From assembly GCA_022790685.1 (NCBI GenBank), contig JAAVXQ010000019.1:1-12576 (forward strand): a stretch of 12,576 nt of DNA. Reading direction: 5' to 3'. A program made the translations under genes and the position numbers. This DNA is from Clostridia bacterium. GTDB taxonomy: Bacteria > Bacillota > Clostridia > TANB77 > CAG-508. Of the stretch, positions 1 through 7,178 are shown piece by piece. Below the pieces are notes generated by a model. That model did not search any database. It was not told the origin of the DNA and saw only the letters and a list, made by a program, of their open reading frames with translations. Numbering within the stretch: position 1 is the stretch's first letter; each line of letters begins with the position of its first letter.

Positions 1-849
1 AAAATCATCATTTGCAGTAATTATTCCAAAAGGTGTTTGACCAAAAAGTTTATAATTTCTTATAGGAAACGCTAATCCCATTGGAATTACAATTATAAAA
101 AATATAATTCCTTCCAAAAGTATTTTCTTAATGTCTTTAATATTATCCTTTAGAAGCATTTCAAATAATTTCATTAAAAATACTATCCCAGCTATTCCTA
201 CTGAAACCATTATAGAAGTTTTTGTAAGCATTCCTAAACCTATAGAAATTGCTATTATTATTGCATTTTTGATAGAAGGATTTTTATACCACTTTATAAT
301 GTATAAAATACTAATGACTGAAAACATTGTCATTAAAGCATCATTATTTATCATACCTGATAAATATATATTTAGTGGATATATAGCTACTATTATTAAA
401 CTAATAATCTTATATTTATCTTTAATTCCTAATTCTTTTAATATACAATATGAAAAAATCAAAATCATACTTGAATATATAAAAGGTAATATCTGCAAAG
501 TTTCTAATTTGTCATATGCAGAAATATTAAAATTATTTATTAGTTTCAAAAAAGTAGCAGATATTATATGGTGTAATGGTGGATGATATAATTGCACAGA
601 ATTTACATTTGGAAGATGAGAGGTAAGAAAAATTATCATTATGTAATCTAAGTGTCTGTACCTTAGCATAACCTCTTCACTTCTCTCAAATACTTTTTCA
701 TATGCTGCTTTACTTTGTATAGTAAAGCCTGTATCATATTGAAACTCTGTTATATCTTTTGTTTGTATAAATATAAATCTTAATAATATCCCAAATATTA
801 ATATCATTATTACAATTTTACTTGAATTTTTTTCAATAAATTCTGTCAT
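1..849 (-). CDS. GT-C/GT39-like polytopic membrane glycosyltransferase, C-terminus cut by window edge
   Basis: The reading frame is open from the ATG at 849 to base 1 (283 codons, no stop), so the C-terminus lies outside the window. An AAAGGA ribosome site sits just upstream, and the start is 15 bases after the stop of the preceding gene, so the two are probably co-transcribed. The protein has a hydrophobic N-terminal helix (about residues 10-27). A soluble loop follows, with an acidic QYDTG segment and then QLYHPPLHH, which resembles the YHPPLYY-type motif of dolichyl-phosphate-mannose/ArnT-like GT-C enzymes. Later come SGMINNDALMTMF and GLGMLTKTS, both typical of GT39 family transmembrane regions, and several hydrophobic helices. 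Inference: it transfers a sugar from a lipid-linked donor on the outer face of the membrane. Donor and acceptor cannot be told. Confidence is good for the fold class and low for the substrate. Confidence 0.8.
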   Translation of the reverse strand, partial: MTEFIEKNSSKIVIMILIFGILLRFIFIQTKDITEFQYDTGFTIQSKAAYEKVFERSEEVMLRYRHLDYIMIIFLTSHLPNVNSVQLYHPPLHHIISATFLKLINNFNISAYDKLETLQILPFIYSSMILIFSYCILKELGIKDKYKIISLIIVAIYPLNIYLSGMINNDALMTMFSVISILYIIKWYKNPSIKNAIIIAISIGLGMLTKTSIMVSVGIAGIVFLMKLFEMLLKDNIKDIKKILLEGIIFFIIVIPMGLAFPIRNYKLFGQTPFGIITANDDF

Positions 850-864
850 ACATTTCCTTTCAAA

Positions 865-2843
865 CTATTCCCAAAAACATATTATATATTTAGCATTATA
901 AAATTCTTTTGGTGAATTATCTTTTATAAAGTTCTTTTCTGAAACAATACCTGCTAAAATATTTATAATAACTGTATAAATACTTATCACAATTATAATT
1001 TTTTCCATAATCTTTTTAGCGTCTTCTCCGTTTCAATTTAGTATATATAGACAAGAAAATCAGTATTGCTGATAAAATCCATATCCAACTATAATCAACT
1101 AAATATCTTTGATTGCTTCCTGCCATACAAATACTAGCAATTGTAATACTTAAGGCTACTAAGCATAAAGTTTTTATAAAGTTCCTAAAATTTATATCTT
1201 CTTCAAATTTATGTAATTTGAAAATATAAAAATTACAAAAACATATTGGTGATAAAATGAAAAGTCCACCTATCATATTTTCAATAAAATAATATCCATT
1301 AAAAGCAAAATTATTATGATGTCCTATGAAAGGAAAACTATCAGTAAATACTGGTAAGCTAAATAAATTGCATAATAATCCGTTTAGGAATTGTATATAA
1401 TCTACTGCCTAGTTTTGCCATATTATTTATTGTTAATTGGTATTTAGCTCCAAACTCAAATATACTGTCAAATCTTATATAATTATAATACATAAGTGCT
1501 AATCCAACAGTTATATATGGTATCATTACAGCAATTAATTCTTTTATAACTTCTTTCTTATTTTTGCTTTTTACATTTTTAATTAGTTTTTGAGCTAAAA
1601 TTGGTAATATTATTAATGAAATAAACAAATATGTAGGTCTACATCCAACAGCTAGTGCTAAAGACAAACATCCAAAAAACATTTTTATATATGAATTTTT
1701 ATCTTCTGATTGTAGAATTAGCAGTATTCCTAAAAGTGAGAAAAATAATCCAGATATAATTGCAACTTCATAATATCTTGGAATTCCATTTAAAAATAAT
1801 ATTAAACTTCCAAAACACAGACTTGCAAGAGCTGATACTACTATCTTAAAAGAAACCTCTTTAAAGTACTTATTTATTATATTTACAAGTATTTCTTTTA
1901 AAAGTATAAATGAAAATGCTGAATATATAAGTACTGCTACATTACATCCCATATTTAATTTTGTTATTAGATTAAATGGTAAAAATAGTAAAAGGAGTGG
2001 AACTATTCCAAAATATACATATGCTTTTCCATTATAATATGCCGTATCCCATATATAGTCTTTCCCTCTTTCTGCCTCATTTCCCCTAACTAAACTATCA
2101 TATGGATCTTCCAAATTTTTAATTTTGTCACTAGGATCTACTGGTAAATTAGTTTGTCCATTCTTAATTGAATATAAAAATTCATTAGAATAAAAATCTA
2201 GTTCTTCACTACCTGAAAAATTATTTAAGGTGTTTGCTATAAGTATTGCAAAAAATACTATTAGTAATAAGCAAACTTCTTGTTTAAAACTAGTTTTTAT
2301 AAATATTTTTTCTGCATCTTTTACTAAATATATAAATAAAAATATTGCAAATACAATTACAAAACGTAAAATATTGAATTTAAATTTAATATTTTCATTA
2401 ATGGTTATACTATCTATTAATCCATTTTCTACTTCTGCAGTATTATCTATCAAAACTTGAATTCTACTAACATTTCCTGATAAAAATAAGCTTATATATT
2501 CTGTCTTTTCATTTCCATTTACACAAGTTTTTATATTTTGCATCCATCGTAATTCTTTACTAGTTTCATCAGCATATGCTATTCTATAATCAAATTTATC
2601 AATATTCATATTTTCTTTTAAATTTAATTTTAATGACTTGATATTTTGGTTTATATTATCAATTGGTATAATAATTTCATCTTCATTATCTGTATATAAA
2701 AAGTTATAATTGTCTCCTATATTAAAAGTTTGCTTTTCCCCTTTTCTTATAACTGAAATATAAGTAGTTATATTAAATAATATAGTTTCTAGAACAAAAC
2801 ATATTAAAAATATTTTAAAAATATCATATATCTTTTTTTTCAT
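865..2843 (-). CDS. GT-C-like polytopic membrane protein, 658 residues after two +1 frameshifts
   Basis: Three reading-frame pieces form one gene. The first runs from the ATG at 2843 (AAGGAA site upstream) and stops after 494 codons. The second covers the frame ending at 1016. The third ends at the TAG at 865. Skipping one base at the CGG codons at 1382-1380 and 1030-1028 joins them exactly (1979 bases minus 2 is 659 codons). The joins read IP-K-GLLCNLFSLPVF and KLK-GEDAKKIMEK, far more natural than the abrupt stops. The N-terminal helix (9-27) is followed by a soluble beta-rich domain (about 30-155), then many transmembrane segments. Segments such as WDTAYYNGKAYVYFG (265-279) and YYNYIRFDS/FEFGAKYQLT (452-471) resemble GT-C-type membrane proteins of clostridia. 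The gene lies between ruvB and a second GT-C-like gene. Function is probably cell-surface glycosylation; the substrate is unknown. It could be a real pseudogene, a sequencing artefact or a recoded gene. Confidence 0.75.
1028..1030 (-). other. +1 frameshift site, second in the glycosyltransferase-like gene (AAA CGG A)
   Basis: Minus-strand zero-frame codons are TTG AAA CGG AGA AGA CGC TAA, so the frame ends four codons later. Dropping the C at 1030 gives AAA GGA GAA GAC GCT AAA AAG and continues for 54 residues to the TAG at 865. Removing an A instead would restore the same frame, so the exact extra base is ambiguous. Confidence 0.7.
1380..1382 (-). other. +1 frameshift site, first in the glycosyltransferase-like gene (AAA CGG A)
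   Basis: Zero-frame codons are CCT AAA CGG ATT ATT ATG CAA, with TAG two codons later. Dropping the C at 1382 gives AAA GGA TTA TTA TGC AAT and opens a 117-codon stretch that continues the membrane protein. That stretch includes about 35 residues before the first Met at 1276, which shows the join precedes that Met. Removing one of the As would also restore the frame. Confidence 0.75.
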
Positions 2844-2891
2844 TTATTTTCCTTAATTATATATTTTATATTTGCTTATTTTAAGTCACTA

Positions 2892-3905
2892 TTATTCTTG
2901 GCTATATTCTATTCCTAAATGTTCATAAGCCATAGGTGTTACAATTCTTCCTCTAGGAGTTCTTGCTAAAAAACCTATTTGCATTAAATATGGCTCATAT
3001 ACATCTTCTATTGTTTCTACTTCTTCATTTATAGTTGCAGCTAAAGCTTCAACTCCTACTGGTTTTCCAGCATATTTATATATTATGGTTTCTAAAATTT
3101 TTCTATCAGTATTATCTAATCCTAAATCATCTATCTCTAATTTACTAAGTGCAATTTTTGTAATTTCTAAAGTTATATTTCCATTTCCTAAAACAATTGC
3201 ATAATCTCTAACACGTTTTAATAATCTATTCGCTATTCTTGGGGTTCCTCTAGATCTTTTAGCAACTTCATTTGCTGCTTCTGGTTCAATATTTATTTCT
3301 AGAATATCACTTGATCTTTTTACAATAGATTTTAAGTCTTCCTCTGAATAAAGTTCTAATTTTGATATTATTCCAAATCTATCTCTTAATGGTGTAGAAA
3401 GCGAACCTGCTCTTGTTGTTGCACCAATTAAAGTAAACTTTGGAAGGTCTAATCTTATTGAACGAGCACTTGGTCCTTTTCCTATAATTATATCTAAGCT
3501 ATAATCTTCTAAAGCTGGATATAATATTTCTTCAACACTTCTATTTAATCTATGTATCTCATCTATAAATAACACATCATTTTCTGCTAAATTTGTAAGA
3601 AGTGCTGCTAGGTCTCCTGGCTTTTCTATAGCTGGACCTGAGGTAATTCTTATATTTGAATTCATCTCACATGCAATAATATTAGAAAGTGTAGTTTTTC
3701 CAAGACCTGGAGGACCATATAATAATATATGATCTAAGGGTTCTCCTCTTTTTTTTGCAGCTTCAATATATACTTTCATATTTTCTTTTACTTTTGTTTG
3801 TCCAATATATTCATTTAATGTTTTAGGTCTTAAAGATATTTCTGATATTTCTTCTTCTGTATCTTTAATTTTTGGAACTAATAAGTTCTCTTCAAAGTCC
3901 TCCAT
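2892..3905 (-). CDS. ruvB: Holliday junction branch-migration helicase RuvB
   Basis: RuvB is the AAA+ motor of the RuvAB complex, which pumps DNA through RuvA-bound Holliday junctions during recombinational repair. At 337 residues it has the normal family length. Visible motifs are Walker A GPPGLGKTT (64-72), Walker B with DEIH (115-118), sensor ATTRAG (162-167), the TPLRDRFG arginine-finger region (171-178) and the sensor-2 stretch SRGTPRIANRLLKRVRD (218-234). The C-terminal winged-helix DNA-binding domain carries GKPVGVEALAATINEE and ARTPRGR. A strong GGAGGT site 7 bases upstream supports the ATG at 3905. ruvA, often directly upstream in Bacillota, is not adjacent: the upstream gene is unrelated and is closed by a terminator. 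The stop lies 48 bases before the next membrane-protein gene, so read-through into it is possible. I found no convincing promoter in 3906-4020. Confidence 0.98.
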   Translation of the reverse strand: MEDFEENLLVPKIKDTEEEISEISLRPKTLNEYIGQTKVKENMKVYIEAAKKRGEPLDHILLYGPPGLGKTTLSNIIACEMNSNIRITSGPAIEKPGDLAALLTNLAENDVLFIDEIHRLNRSVEEILYPALEDYSLDIIIGKGPSARSIRLDLPKFTLIGATTRAGSLSTPLRDRFGIISKLELYSEEDLKSIVKRSSDILEINIEPEAANEVAKRSRGTPRIANRLLKRVRDYAIVLGNGNITLEITKIALSKLEIDDLGLDNTDRKILETIIYKYAGKPVGVEALAATINEEVETIEDVYEPYLMQIGFLARTPRGRIVTPMAYEHLGIEYSQE

Positions 3906-4027
3906 TATTTACCTCCAAAGATATATTTCTATAATCTTGTTTTATTCTTAAATAAAGCTTTTTTACTCTATAAATTTCTCATTTTTTTAATAATTATATT
4001 CTATATCAAAACCTATATTTTTGCAAG

Positions 4028-4080
4028 AAAAAAAGCAGACTTTGCCAGCCAAATTATCGGCTATGAAGTTCTGCTTTTTT
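4028..4080 (-). terminator. Strong intrinsic terminator, possibly bidirectional
   Basis: Long outer arms AAAAAGCAGA and TCTGCTTTTTT enclose further paired segments (AGCC with GGCT around an AAATTATC loop). On the minus strand the hairpin starts 9 bases after the stop of the YkgJ-like gene and ends in seven Ts. On the plus strand it also ends in a T tract. It is clearly richer in GC than the rest of the 3906-4088 gap, in which I see no other feature. Confidence 0.88.
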
Positions 4081-4088
4081 CATTTTTC

Positions 4089-4661
4089 TCAGTTGAAGCT
4101 TACGATCTTGTAAAAGATATATAGGCTTTTTAGAAGTTCCTGATATGGAAGCCAATCCACCTGGCAGGTGGATATGTCGTATACACTTATACACCTTTCT
4201 GCATTTGGAATCAGAAGCTTTGCCCCTAGCGGTCTCTTAGCATAAGAAAGTTCGCAGCCATTTTCTGTTAAATAACTACACTCTATTCCCCATACTGATG
4301 CAACATCGCTAATTGGTCTACCTCGACCTCTGATTCTTAAGATGTATACTGGCTCCCAACCACTTTTAAGAGTTTTCACAATAGAAATATGACCTTTTTT
4401 AATCTCTTTTATTATTGTTATAAGCGATATTTTAGGTAGGTCACTTGGAGCTAGATGACAGGGCGCCAGTTTACAGCACTTTCCCTTGCATTTAGCACAC
4501 AATTCGCTGTTAGTTTGCTCTTTTTGCTTGTACAGACTTAAAACTTTTCTCCGATATCTTTCTGGATTTTCCAAAAGATCCTTTAGTATATCAGAGAAGG
4601 CTTCATCTGTAAGCTCGGTTAGCCCATATACTTTACATAGTGTCTCTTTGCTATAGTCCAT
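4089..4661 (-). CDS. YkgJ-like cysteine-cluster (CxxCxxxxC, putative metal-binding) protein, probably acquired
   Basis: This 190-residue protein carries a cysteine cluster CAKCKGKCCKLAPCHLAP (Cys 55, 58, 62, 63, 68). A second group follows in GIECSYLTENGCELSYAKRP (Cys 128 and 136), then Cys 157 and 166. The order C-x2-C-x3-CC-x4-C, then C-x-[YF]-L-x3-G-C and an RP motif, matches the YkgJ/UPF0153 zinc- or iron-chelating family, whose biochemical role is not established. Some members act on protein side chains, but nothing here shows that. The start is set by AAAGGTGATG just upstream of the ATG at 4661. Codon use differs from the neighbours: more GC, more AGC and CTT, and one in-frame CGG at codon 37. 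With its own consensus promoter and terminator it looks like a self-contained, horizontally acquired unit. No mobile element is visible beside it. Confidence 0.8.
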   Translation of the reverse strand: MDYSKETLCKVYGLTELTDEAFSDILKDLLENPERYRRKVLSLYKQKEQTNSELCAKCKGKCCKLAPCHLAPSDLPKISLITIIKEIKKGHISIVKTLKSGWEPVYILRIRGRGRPISDVASVWGIECSYLTENGCELSYAKRPLGAKLLIPNAERCISVYDISTCQVDWLPYQELLKSLYIFYKIVSFN

Positions 4662-4696
4662 AAAGCCATCACCTTTCTAAAGTTTGTTCGTTATAT

Positions 4697-4725
4697 ATTT
4701 TATCATAAAAAAGAATACACGTCAA
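4697..4725 (-). promoter_or_regulatory. Sigma-A promoter of the YkgJ-like gene
   Basis: On the minus strand, TTGACG (4725-4720) and TAAAAT (4702-4697) are separated by exactly 17 bases. The -10 box is about 35 bases upstream of the ATG at 4661. This is one of the two best consensus matches in the window. Confidence 0.8.
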
Positions 4726-4742
4726 TTTATGTTAACTTTTCT

Positions 4743-4991
4743 TTAAAGGTCATTAAAACCAGAATTGTATTCTAACTCTTCCATAAATGGAAATATTTCT
4801 CTTACTCTTTTTAAAGTGTATATTGCATTTTTTTGATGTGGGCATTTTTCTTTTATACTTACAAGTTCATTTTTATAACAATTTTTATCCATTTTATATA
4901 TTAAATATCTACAATCCATATAAGTATAGTATATTTGAAATCCATTATTTAAATCTTCCCAAAACATCTCAAAATTGTAATCTTTTTCCAT
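4743..4991 (-). CDS. Small hypothetical protein, 82 residues
   Basis: I do not recognise a family. The protein is soluble, acidic at both ends and rich in Tyr, Lys and Glu (for example FEMFWEDLNNGFQIYYTYMD), with three Cys including a CPHQK segment. Codon use and composition fit the resident genes. It lies 53 bases downstream of ligA on the same strand and probably shares its transcript. The start is uncertain: the ATG at 4991 has no Shine-Dalgarno sequence next to it, and the only good one (AAGGAG, 5031-5026) is 34 bases upstream, with no ATG, GTG or TTG codon in this frame in between. The coding call rests on an open frame of ordinary resident character, so confidence is moderate. Confidence 0.55.
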   Translation of the reverse strand: MEKDYNFEMFWEDLNNGFQIYYTYMDCRYLIYKMDKNCYKNELVSIKEKCPHQKNAIYTLKRVREIFPFMEELEYNSGFNDL

Positions 4992-4993
4992 TT

Positions 4994-5035
4994 TTATTTT
5001 TGAATATATAAAAAATATATCCTTTCTCCTTTCAT
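4994..5035 (-). other. Possible 13-codon leader frame and AT hairpin before the 82-residue gene
   Basis: A short frame encoding MKGERIYFLYIQK starts at 5035 and stops 2 bases before the ATG of the 82-residue gene. It contains the AAAGGAGAAAGG sequence that would otherwise be that gene's ribosome site. ATATAT-TTTTT-ATATAT can fold between that site and the downstream ATG. The leader has no clear ribosome site of its own, and this may be chance in AT-rich DNA. Confidence 0.2.
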
Positions 5036-5044
5036 TATAAATAT

Positions 5045-7034
5045 TTATTTTATCATATTTTCAAAATCTTCCTCTGAAATAACCTCTATACCTAACTCTC
5101 TTGCCTTTGTAAGTTTACTTCCACTATCTTCTCCTGAAAGTACATAATTTGTTTTTTTAGAAACAGATGAAGAAGTTTTCCCACCAAATTTTTCTATTAT
5201 TTCTTCTGCCTCTTTCCTTGAATATTTATCTAGACTTCCTGTTAATACAAATATTTTTCCACTAAAGCGTAAATCTGTCGCTTCATCTTCTAAACACTCG
5301 AAATTAACACCATTTTCTCTTAATTTCTCAATTAAATCCATAGTTTGTTCTTGCTTAAAGAAATTAACAATACTTTTTGCCATTATTTCTCCTACATCAT
5401 CAATACTTAAGAAGTCTTCATATTCTGCCTGCATTATATTATCAATATTCTTGAAATGTTTTGCTATAGATTTTGCAGCTTTTACACCTATGTTTCGTAT
5501 TCCCAATCCATTTATCAATCTATATAAATCATTTTGTTTACTATTATTTATTGCAACTACTAAATTTTGGGCAAATTTCTTTCCATTTTTCTTTAAAGTC
5601 GCAATATCTTCCAAACTAAGAGTATATAAATCAGCAATATTACTTATCATCCCTCTTTCTAGAAACTCTTCAATTATGCTATCTCCTAATCCTAAAATAT
5701 TCATAGCTTCTCTTGAAGCAAAATGAATTATATTTCTATATTGTTTAGCTGGACATTCTATTCCTATACATCTTACAGCAGCTTCTCCTTCTTCTCTTAC
5801 TGCTAAGGCGTTACAAACAGGGCATTTTTCTGGCATATTAAATTTTTTTTCGTTTCCTGTTCTTTTTTCTTTTAATACTTTTACTACTTCTGGTATTACA
5901 TCTCCTGCTTTTTGTATTAAAACAGTATCTCCTATCATAAGTTCTTTTTCTTTTATAAAGTCCTCATTATGAAGAGTAGTTTTAGAAATAGTTGAACCAG
6001 CAACTTTTACTGGATCTAATATTGCCATAGGTGTTATAACACCAGTCCTTCCAACTTGACATATAATATCTTTTACTATAGTTTCTTTTTGCTCTGGTGG
6101 ATATTTATATGCAATTGCCCACTTTGGAGTCTTGTAATTTGTTCCTAAAACTTCTCTTTGTTTTAAATTATCAACTTTTATAACAGCTCCATCTATTCCA
6201 AAAGTTAGTTTTTCTCTATCTTCTCCTATTTTATTTATAGCTTCTATTACTTCTTCTACATTTTTACATAGAATTTTTATAGGATTTACATTAAAACCTA
6301 TTTTTTCAAGATATACTAATGATTCATAATGTGACTTAAAATTTATACTTTCACATTTTTGAACATTAAAAATATAAATATCTAAGGGTCTTTTAGCTGT
6401 TATAGAACTATCTAATTGTCTAAGAGAACCGTGCCGCAGCATTTCTTGCGTTTGCAAATAAGCTCTCTTCATTCTTCTGTCTTTCTTCATTCATTAATTC
6501 AAATTCTTTTTTTCCTATAAACACTTCTCCACGCACAATAATATTTATATCTTCTTTTAGTTTTTTAGGTATGCTTTTTACAGTTTTCAAATTTTCTGTA
6601 ATATCTTCTCCTACTAGTCCATTTCCTCTGGTTGCACCTCTTACAAAAATTCCATTTACATATTCAAGTGCAACTGATAAGCCATCAATTTTTGTTTCTA
6701 CCACATATTCTGGTTTAGTTTCTAAGGTTTTTTGTACTCTATCATCAAAAGCATATAAGTCTTCAAAGTCAAATATGTCTAATAAACTTTGAAGTGGTAC
6801 TTCATGTTCTACCTTTTCAAACCCTTCTTTTACATTTCCACCTACATGTTGTGTAAGTGATTCTTTAGTTATAAACTCTGGAAATTCTTTTTCTAAATTT
6901 CTTAATTCTAACATAAGCATATCATATTCAAAATCACTTACTTCTGGCTCGTCATCATCATAATATTTTTCTGCATAATATTTAGTTAACTTATTAAGTT
7001 CGTTAATTCTCTTTTTGGCTTCCTTTTTATTCAT
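5045..7034 (-). CDS. ligA: NAD+-dependent DNA ligase LigA, 662 residues with one +1 frameshift
   Basis: LigA seals nicks in replication and repair using NAD+. The start at 7034 follows AAGGAG. The first frame encodes the NMN-binding Ia region and the adenylation domain, with the catalytic Lys115 in ETKIDGLS, GATRGNG (133-139) and VRGEVFI (167-173). It ends abruptly after FANARNAAA at a TAG at 6420. The second frame picks up exactly at GSLRQLD, the known continuation of the FANxRNAAAGSLRQLD signature. It holds DGAVIKV, TPKWAIAYKY, the OB domain, a four-Cys zinc finger (Cys 404, 407, 422, 427), helix-hairpin-helix repeats (NGLGIRNIGVKAAKSI) and a C-terminal BRCT domain (about 586-662). The 1990 bases minus 1 give 663 codons, a normal family length. 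The Met at 6490 is an out-of-frame artefact, not a real start. LigA is normally essential, so true inactivation is unlikely unless another copy exists. Confidence 0.95.
6429..6431 (-). other. +1 frameshift site in ligA (GCA CGG T)
   Basis: Zero-frame codons read GCT GCG GCA CGG TTC TCT TAG. Dropping the C at 6431 gives GCA GGT TCT CTT AGA, which restores the conserved AAAGSLR of LigA. The family signature places the shift within one or two codons, and this is the best located of the three sites. Confidence 0.9.
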
Positions 7035-7066
7035 TTGTTTTCTCCTTATTTATGGAAATATGAACT

Positions 7067-7123
7067 TAAGGCTTTATTTAAAAATAGAAATCATATAACC
7101 TTCATACTTTAAATAAAGCCTTA
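7067..7123. repeat. Perfect 16-bp inverted repeat between pgsA and ligA
   Basis: TAAGGCTTTATTTAAA (7067-7082) and its exact reverse complement (7108-7123) flank a 25-base loop. The repeat sits about 30 bases upstream of the ligA start. A T-rich tail (ATTTTTAGTTT) follows only on the plus side, so it does not look like a standard minus-strand terminator for pgsA. It could be a transcript-stabilising or attenuating hairpin, or a relic of a small repeat element. The rest of 7035-7178 shows only the ligA ribosome site. Confidence 0.75.
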
Positions 7124-7178
7124 TTTTTAGTTTAATATTTAATACAACTTGTTTTTAAGTAAAGTTTTATAAAATATT

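Noticed and set aside
131..586. Plus-strand open frame of 151 codons
   Set aside because: It lies antisense to the GT-C-like gene at 1-849, which has a ribosome site, family motifs and an uninterrupted frame. The plus frame lacks a ribosome site and any recognisable content.
1016..1276. Independent 86-residue membrane protein
   Set aside because: Coding sequence continues upstream of its Met in the same frame (about 35 residues joining the 494-residue piece) and downstream after a +1 shift. It is a fragment of the larger gene.
1028..6431. Classical slippage heptamers or Shine-Dalgarno-stimulated frameshifting (as in prfB or dnaX)
   Set aside because: No internal AGGAGG-like element, slippery A/T heptamer or stop codon directly at the shift is common to the three sites. 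Only the NNA-CGG-N core is shared, and P-site re-pairing of the Ala tRNA on CAC in ligA would be poor.
5045..6490. LigA starting at the Met at 6490 as a separate 481-residue protein
   Set aside because: Its first 20 residues are the out-of-frame reading of the upstream ligA sequence. Homology starts at GSLRQLD, and there is no ribosome site.
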